Shown here piece after piece: positions 28,891 through 33,200 of a stretch of 33,200 nt of DNA; position 1 is the stretch's first letter, and every line of letters starts with the position of its first letter. Below the pieces are notes generated by a model. That model did no database searches and was not told the DNA's origin. It saw only the letters and a list, made by a program, of their open reading frames with translations. This DNA is from Candidatus Curtissbacteria bacterium (GTDB taxonomy: Bacteria > Patescibacteriota > Microgenomatia > Curtissbacterales > GWA2-41-24): NCBI GenBank assembly GCA_024654445.1, contig JANLHP010000006.1, forward strand, positions 1 to 33,200. The letters are read 5' to 3'. The position numbers and the translations under genes are program-made.

Positions 28891-30626
28891 GCTTGAAATT
28901 GTATTGGCGGTTGTTGTTGTGGTTGTCCTGGCGCTCCGGGTGGCATAGGCGGAGCCATCAAGCCTTGTGCTATCATCTGTGCCTTTTGCTCTTCAAACTG
29001 GATAATCTCGGCTATCTCATCGGGTTTGAGGTCAGCAAGCTCAAGCGCTTTTCTTTGCATAACTTCCAAAAGCTTAGGATTACCGGGCATCAAATTCAAG
29101 GCAGATACCATCTTATTTAGTGAATCGGTATCGTTGGCCTTCTTCTCGTCCTGACTCCAAACTTTTACCCTATAACCAGCTTTTGTCATCCAGTCTTTGG
29201 GGCTTATCTCTCTTTCAAATACATCACTGGTGTTTTTACCCTCTTTGTAAATCTTGACCGCATCGAGTTTGTCTTTTGCCGCCTCAATCAATTTCAAGAA
29301 CTTGGTCGCTCTTTGCTCCCATGCGCGGGTGTAAAACTTGCTCATGCCCTGTGTTCTTGCCTTTGCCTCACCTTGAGCTAGTTGTACTTCGCCAAGCGTA
29401 GTTTGCCCTTTGGTTTCTATCCCTTGTTGCGTGGTGGTTGCTCCTGTTGCTTTTTCGGTCATACCAACCACATAATCCATCTCGTCTATTGACTCGGAAA
29501 GGTCAGGAATATCTACCTTTTGAAGCACGTCTGAAGGCTTGCCGGGGACCGGATACCAGCCCCAAGGTACAGGATTAAAAGTTGAAGGTATAAACCCATC
29601 AGCTTTAAGCGAGGAGTCGTAGTAGTGCATACCGAAGTTGCGAAGTGTCCTGTTTTCAACAAGCTGTGAGAACCAAGAATTTAAGACTTTATTAGGAACC
29701 CGTACAATATCAGCGATCCCATCAGTCCAAAAGTCCTGCTTATCAATGTCATCGCCCCAAGTGTTGTACCTAAAATGGTTTCTCCAATAGTGATCTTGAG
29801 TAGTGCCGATTATCTCTTCTTGGGGTTTTTTCATTAAAATTGTCTGTTCTTCCGCCTCAACAAATACAAATATCTGGTCGGGGACAGTTTTTTTGTCTAT
29901 CTTCTCGCCTTCCCTGAAAACAAAGTGCATAGTTAGCTCGACATAGGTTTCGCCAAGCACCGGGTCTTCAGTATCTGTTACTCCCATGTCGGCTAGCTTC
30001 TTATTCTTCTGTTGTAGGGAATTTTCGTTGTCTTTGGCTTTTATAATTCCAAGTTGGGATTCAAAGAACTGTTCTAACTTTTTAACTTCTTCCTGGTCAT
30101 AGTCATGGTTGTTTTTGAGGCTTGAAAGGGGTCTGAAGATATGTGTGTGGATTAGAAATCGTGACGAGTCAATATCATAAGGATTCATGAACCTGTCAAC
30201 TAAAATGTCTTCGGGGTCTTCAATGTCAAATACAATCCGTCCATCTTCTACCTGCCACGAATCAAAAGAGCGCCCAAAGAAAAAGTCCTGCTTTTTGTCT
30301 ACAATGTCCTGGATCGTTGCGTTGTTTTGCTCAAGTGTCCACTTCCAGTACTCATTTTGGAATACCTCGGCTTGTTTATCGTTATCTAAGTTCTCAAATT
30401 CAATAACAGGCATATCGTCAACGTCTTTAAGAAGTGTGCGAAGGGTGGTTTTCATCAAGGGAAGATTGACGCTCTGCCGTTGGGTTAGTCGGTTGATGGT
30501 TACTTTATCGCGGTAGAGTTCGTAGTTTTCGCGCCAGTCCTCTTCACGCCTTTCGCGGTAGTTAAACCCCGTCTCTTTATTATTTAGAAGCATCATTAAA
30601 GTTAGATTATCTAGTTCTTCGGCCAT
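28887..30626 (-). CDS. Portal protein (579 aa)
   Basis: The start is taken at ATG 30626 (MAEELDNL), 6 nt after a phage promoter element; a TTG two codons earlier is also in frame. The protein has a helical N-terminus (YRERREEDWRENYELY), then NLPLMKTTLRTLLKDV and DPEDILVDRFMNPYDIDSSRFLIH, patterns common in portal proteins of podovirus-like metagenomic phages. GATTTQQGIETKGQTTLGEVQLAQGEAKART is the usual helical stem region, and the C-terminus is Pro/Gln-rich (APPMPPGAPGQPQQQPP). It lies immediately after the terminase gene and would form the dodecameric channel at the unique vertex through which DNA is packaged and released. Confidence 0.85.
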   Translation of the reverse strand: MAEELDNLTLMMLLNNKETGFNYRERREEDWRENYELYRDKVTINRLTQRQSVNLPLMKTTLRTLLKDVDDMPVIEFENLDNDKQAEVFQNEYWKWTLEQNNATIQDIVDKKQDFFFGRSFDSWQVEDGRIVFDIEDPEDILVDRFMNPYDIDSSRFLIHTHIFRPLSSLKNNHDYDQEEVKKLEQFFESQLGIIKAKDNENSLQQKNKKLADMGVTDTEDPVLGETYVELTMHFVFREGEKIDKKTVPDQIFVFVEAEEQTILMKKPQEEIIGTTQDHYWRNHFRYNTWGDDIDKQDFWTDGIADIVRVPNKVLNSWFSQLVENRTLRNFGMHYYDSSLKADGFIPSTFNPVPWGWYPVPGKPSDVLQKVDIPDLSESIDEMDYVVGMTEKATGATTTQQGIETKGQTTLGEVQLAQGEAKARTQGMSKFYTRAWEQRATKFLKLIEAAKDKLDAVKIYKEGKNTSDVFEREISPKDWMTKAGYRVKVWSQDEKKANDTDSLNKMVSALNLMPGNPKLLEVMQRKALELADLKPDEIAEIIQFEEQKAQMIAQGLMAPPMPPGAPGQPQQQPPIQFQA

Positions 30627-30662
30627 AATCAAAGGTTAAAGTCCATTTTTATCGCAACGCAA
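30627..30662 (-). promoter_or_regulatory. Phage promoter element, leaderless type (upstream of portal gene)
   Basis: Minus strand: TTGCGT at 30662-30657, 18-nt spacer with GATAAAA, TAACCT at 30638-30633, then 6 nt to the ATG at 30626. The first 16 nt are identical to the element at 390-425. Confidence 0.72.
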
Positions 30663-30663
30663 G

Positions 30664-31914
30664 TTACCATTCAACGCCGCCGGGGTTGTTGTCTTGTGGC
30701 GTTGAAATGCCGTCTACTTCGGGGTAATAAGGTTTGACACCGCCTGGATCGCTAGGTTCCCACTTAACAGTTCCTTTGCCTGATGATATTGCATACCGAA
30801 TGCCATCCATGTGGTGGTTCCAAATATCACTTGGTTCGTTGGTAGTTTTTCCTTCCCTGTCTATCTTCCAAAGATAATTTCTATATTCTTTTAGGGTATT
30901 AACACTTCTTTTGGTTATAAATATCTTCTGATCTTGGACTAATTGAATACCCTGATTAACAGAGTCCTTGCCTTTGGTACTCGGGAAAATAGGTACTCCG
31001 AAGCTGGCAATCTCATCAATGCTTTTGGGTTCTGCTGAATCGGCAATAACCGAACCTCTGTCTAAGTTGAGGAACAATTCGGATATTTGCCTGTTTGATA
31101 ATCCCTTTTGGTGAATTACTTCATCAATGACATAAGAATCGTTCCATTTGTAAATTGCATCGGCGGCACTTGGATCGATACTGTAGCCAAAATCCAAGCC
31201 ATACTTCTCAAGTCTTGCCTCCTCAGGTACTTGGTCTATGATTTTCCAGCCTGTATAAATGCGTCCCTCAAGTTCTCCTAGCTGACCTAACCCATATACT
31301 TGCCACCACGCGCGGTTATTTCTATGTGATTCAATCTCAGCAACTGTAATAGGGTCTAAAGCCTCATTATCTTTGTAAGTTAAGGTAATAAAGTCAACAT
31401 CTTCCCTAACGCCAAGTATTTCTGTGTAAAACCAAAACTCTGCTGTGGGGTTCCAATCAAGCCAGACAATCTCTCTTGTCCTGACCATTAACTGGTCAAC
31501 AATGTTGTAAGCCATATTGTTACCCTCATTAACAAACAACACGTCACGTCTTGCGCCGTGAGCCTTAGAATATGTATCAAACGTAGCAAACTCTAATCTA
31601 TTACCTGTCTCAAATGTATAAACGTGCTTAGTGTCGTGCCACAGACTATCTTTCCAATACCCCCTATCTTTCATTATGTTTTGGAAATCAATCATTGCCC
31701 CCTTTTGCAGATGCGGATAAGACTCGGAAGTTACTGTTGCTAATTTGTTTACATTCCTTGAAGACTGACAATAATCAATTAACCAAATTAGTATTGACAT
31801 GGTTTTGGAAGCGGCAGTACCTCCGGCAACGGCTCTTATTCTCTTTCTTAACTCGAATATCTTATGAGTTGCCGTGGTATCAACAATATTATTTTTCTGT
31901 AGATTTTGATCCAT
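30664..31914 (-). CDS. terL: Terminase large subunit (416 aa)
   Basis: The ATPase domain has P-loop AGGTAASKT (about residues 32-40), an unusual Walker A with Ala-Ser in place of Gly before Lys-Thr, and DVLFVNEGNN as Walker B with the catalytic Glu. The C-terminal nuclease keeps its acidic residues: YGLDFGYSIDPSA, VIADSAEPKSIDEI and HHMDGIRYAI (the last a family hallmark). It docks on the portal, translocates DNA using ATP and cuts concatemers. It overlaps the small subunit gene by 26 nt. The nuclease motifs place it in the T4/Terminase_6-like branch by eye; subfamily assignment is not certain. Confidence 0.92.
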   Translation of the reverse strand: MDQNLQKNNIVDTTATHKIFELRKRIRAVAGGTAASKTMSILIWLIDYCQSSRNVNKLATVTSESYPHLQKGAMIDFQNIMKDRGYWKDSLWHDTKHVYTFETGNRLEFATFDTYSKAHGARRDVLFVNEGNNMAYNIVDQLMVRTREIVWLDWNPTAEFWFYTEILGVREDVDFITLTYKDNEALDPITVAEIESHRNNRAWWQVYGLGQLGELEGRIYTGWKIIDQVPEEARLEKYGLDFGYSIDPSAADAIYKWNDSYVIDEVIHQKGLSNRQISELFLNLDRGSVIADSAEPKSIDEIASFGVPIFPSTKGKDSVNQGIQLVQDQKIFITKRSVNTLKEYRNYLWKIDREGKTTNEPSDIWNHHMDGIRYAISSGKGTVKWEPSDPGGVKPYYPEVDGISTPQDNNPGGVEW

Positions 31915-32257
31915 AAATAGGGGTTGGTAGGTCTTTGTCGTTCGTAGTCGTATCAGTTCTTTCCTTCATGCCGTGGTTATTCTGCAAGAGCAGTTTGACG
32001 ATTGTTGAGTTAACCTCTTTACCACCATAAATTCCGTCATCAATTAACTGCTTTGCCTGTATAGCCATAAGTTTTCTTAAAGCGGCGGAAAACTGCGGAT
32101 ATTTTTTGCCCCATTCGACCAAAGTGTCGCCATCGACATCAAGCCACAGCGCGAAACCTTGCATTGTAGGTAATGACGTTTGCTCTCTTCCTGTGGTTTC
32201 TAGATATTTGTTCAATTCGTCCACAAAAGAAGGGTCGTATTTTGTCGGTCTAGCCAT
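31889..32257 (-). CDS. terS: Terminase small subunit (122 aa)
   Basis: The N-terminal DNA-binding part (PTKYDPSFVDELNKYLETTG, then GFALWLDVDGDTLVEWGKKYPQFSAALRKL) has the usual terminase small-subunit helix-turn-helix, in which a phage-type sequence reads W-x-x-x-x-P-x-F-x-x-A. The central helix IQAKQLIDDGIYGGKEVNSTIVKLLLQNNHGMKE is the oligomerisation domain. It selects viral DNA and stimulates the large subunit. It overlaps the 48-aa gene upstream by 8 nt and terL downstream, forming a coupled packaging module. Confidence 0.88.
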   Translation of the reverse strand: MARPTKYDPSFVDELNKYLETTGREQTSLPTMQGFALWLDVDGDTLVEWGKKYPQFSAALRKLMAIQAKQLIDDGIYGGKEVNSTIVKLLLQNNHGMKERTDTTTNDKDLPTPIYGSKSTEK

Positions 32258-32396
32258 TCAATGCCTTTCTAAGCCCCTTAATAACACTGACTCTCTCGTT
32301 TCTGTTTTTAACTTTGTAGCCTCTTTTCAAACGATTCACGTCAACCTTCATAACCTTTGCCGTCTTTCTTAGTAATTTATTAACTTTCCCGCTCAT
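32250..32396 (-). CDS. Small basic protein (48 aa) before terS
   Basis: The ATG at 32396 overlaps the TGA of the upstream gene (ATGA), and the stop lies 8 nt inside terS, so it is held in a tight coupled chain. The sequence is strongly basic (MSGKVNKLLRKTAKVMKVD, then LKRGYKVKNRNERVSVIKGLRKALNG), with no membrane segment. A nucleic-acid-binding accessory protein is plausible. No family recognised. Confidence 0.5.
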   Translation of the reverse strand: MSGKVNKLLRKTAKVMKVDVNRLKRGYKVKNRNERVSVIKGLRKALNG

Positions 32397-32689
32397 ATAC
32401 TCCTCAGTTGTACATAAGAGCTCCTGTTGCCGTTTTTTCCGCTCGGATCAACACCGCGCCGTATATAGCCCTTTAATAAAAGAATCTTGATAGCGTAGAT
32501 GGTTGTGGGATCAATAATGCCTTCAGCTCTCATCGCGTTAATAATTTCCATATAAGGAACTGGTGTTTTTTCTGTCTTTACCCATTGCATAACAAATCTC
32601 ATCACCTTCGTTTGTGGCTCGTTTATCTCGCTTAGGTTTACGTAGACAGTTTGCATTTTGTCCAACAAAAAAGCGGCACTTCCAACCAT
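32393..32689 (-). CDS. Winged-helix-like protein upstream of terminase genes (98 aa)
   Basis: VMRFVMQWVKTEKTPVPYMEIINAM, EGIIDPTTIYAIKILLLKGYIRRG and NGNRSSYVQLRSI give helix-turn-helix plus wing, typical of a small winged-helix DNA-binding domain. The start is uncertain. ATG 32689 lies inside a hairpin; ATG 32656, just after a T-run, would give an 87-residue protein beginning MQTVYVNLSE. No Shine-Dalgarno supports either. It could be a late-gene regulator or a terminase accessory protein. Confidence 0.55.
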   Translation of the reverse strand: MVGSAAFLLDKMQTVYVNLSEINEPQTKVMRFVMQWVKTEKTPVPYMEIINAMRAEGIIDPTTIYAIKILLLKGYIRRGVDPSGKNGNRSSYVQLRSI

Positions 32690-32709
32690 TTCTGATTAGA
32701 AATACCGCT
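32667..32709 (-). terminator. Terminator/attenuator-like hairpin before the terminase block
   Basis: On the minus strand AGCGG (32709-32705) pairs with CCGCT (32676-32672), followed directly by a run of U (CCGCTTTTTT). Inside, ATTTCT (32703-32698) and AGAAAT (32693-32688) form a second 6-bp stem with loop AATC. It looks like an intrinsic terminator, but it lies at the start of the late block and overlaps the ATG at 32689, so it may be a regulated attenuator. Confidence 0.45.
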
Positions 32710-32751
32710 ATGGTGTGATCTCCCGTTAAGGCTCTACACTAATTTCGGTTG

Positions 32752-32919
32752 TTATTTAATTTTTTTATCCCCGAGTTTCTCTTTTAAACCGAGTAAAAAC
32801 GCTGTCATGGTAATCTCAAAACTAACTTTAACACTGCTACCCATTTTGTCAACTATAAGCTCCGCGGGTATCTTAGTCTTCCCGTCTGGAATAAATGATT
32901 GAGCAGGTGTTCTTTTCAT
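32752..32919 (-). CDS. Small protein of unknown function (55 aa)
   Basis: A frame too short for routine ORF cut-offs, starting ATG 32919 with GGAGAGG about 7 nt upstream. It reads MKRTPAQSFIPDGKTKIPAEL, then VDKMGSSVKVSFEITMTAFLLGLKEKLGDKKIK. No membrane or catalytic motif. It is separated by about 60 nt from the winged-helix gene, and the terminator-like hairpin lies in between, so it may end an earlier transcript. Confidence 0.55.
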   Translation of the reverse strand: MKRTPAQSFIPDGKTKIPAELIVDKMGSSVKVSFEITMTAFLLGLKEKLGDKKIK

Positions 32920-32982
32920 CTACTTACCTCTCCAAAATCTCACCCGAATAATAATTTGTTAATCTTGAAAACTTTGGCAAAC

Positions 32983-33198
32983 TCATCTTGGGCTTGATTT
33001 TTGTCCTGCTTTATATGCTTCTCTTTTTTCTTTTTTATGGTTTTTTATTAAAATATCCATTGTTCTTGAATGTTGTACTCTTTGTAGGTCAAGACTATGT
33101 TCAATTTCCTTGCCAATATATGCCTCTAATTGGTTAATTAAGTCATTGTAAAACTTAGTTGTCGGATAAATCTCGTACTCGTCGGGGTTATCCAGCAT
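32983..33198 (-). CDS. Unknown hydrophilic protein (71 aa), possibly 5'-truncated
   Basis: The ATG at 33198 is only 2 nt from the right edge, so the true start may lie outside. The product is charged and helical (YPTTKFYNDLINQLEAYIGKEIEHSLDLQ), ending in a basic tail (KNHKKEKREAYKAGQKSSPR). No motif recognised. Same direction as the late genes. Confidence 0.5.
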   Translation of the reverse strand: MLDNPDEYEIYPTTKFYNDLINQLEAYIGKEIEHSLDLQRVQHSRTMDILIKNHKKEKREAYKAGQKSSPR

Positions 33199-33200
33199 CT

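Noticed and set aside
1-33200. tRNA genes, integrase/attachment site, lysis cassette, origin
   Set aside because: I saw no cloverleaf-like tRNA, no recombinase, no endolysin motif and no iteron cluster. They may lie outside the window. The small membrane proteins could be holins but nothing proves it.

Overview
The window is part of a tailed double-stranded DNA bacteriophage genome (or prophage), almost entirely transcribed from the minus strand. Read on that strand, right to left, it follows a classic packaging-head-tail order: a small winged-helix-like protein, terminase small and large subunits, portal, small head-associated proteins, an acidic scaffold candidate, the major capsid protein, a Ser-repeat virion protein, then a 10 kb sugar/glycosylation cassette. 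After the cassette come further Ser-repeat lectin/fibre proteins, a tail nozzle-like protein, small fibre paralogues, a head-tail adaptor and three large internal-virion-type proteins. No tape-measure or sheath gene is visible. With the adaptor, nozzle-like protein and internal proteins this suggests a short-tailed (podovirus-like) virion. Replication, integration and recognisable lysis genes lie outside the window. The host cannot be named. Shine-Dalgarno sites are used only at some genes, and there is an Excalibur-domain lipoprotein, but neither settles the host.

Regions. 1-126: truncated gene. 159-389: small membrane protein. 485-1154 (+ strand): three-gene moron-like unit with an Excalibur lipoprotein. 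1157-6233: three large putative internal-virion/ejection proteins, one with a RelA/SpoT-like nucleotidyltransferase domain. 6235-6747: AT-rich HNH-AP2 homing endonuclease. 6744-14683: adaptor, three tandem paralogues, fibre and nozzle proteins, and two proteins with long Ser-X repeats. 14721-24355: overlapping chain of glycosyltransferases, class I methyltransferases, NDP-sugar enzymes (GmhA-like isomerase, HddA-like kinase, nucleotidyltransferase, SDR epimerase, UDP-glucose-dehydrogenase-like) and a phosphatase. 24339-24765: ribbon-helix-helix protein and a Tad2-like (DUF2829) anti-Thoeris candidate at the head of that operon. 24813-32689: structural head genes and terminase. 32752-33198: small unknown proteins.

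Two patterns stand out. First, at least six minus-strand genes are preceded at a fixed distance by the same promoter-like element: TTGnCT, 18 nt containing an ATAAA core, TAnnCT, 6-7 nt, ATG. This geometry puts the transcription start at the start codon, so these would be leaderless mRNAs from a phage-specific promoter family. Second, the glycosylation cassette sits exactly between genes for virion proteins carrying hundreds of Ser-X dipeptides. This suggests, by inference only, that the phage builds its own activated sugars and O-glycosylates its virion stalks. Most other genes are linked by ATGA or longer overlaps, so translation is probably coupled within each unit.
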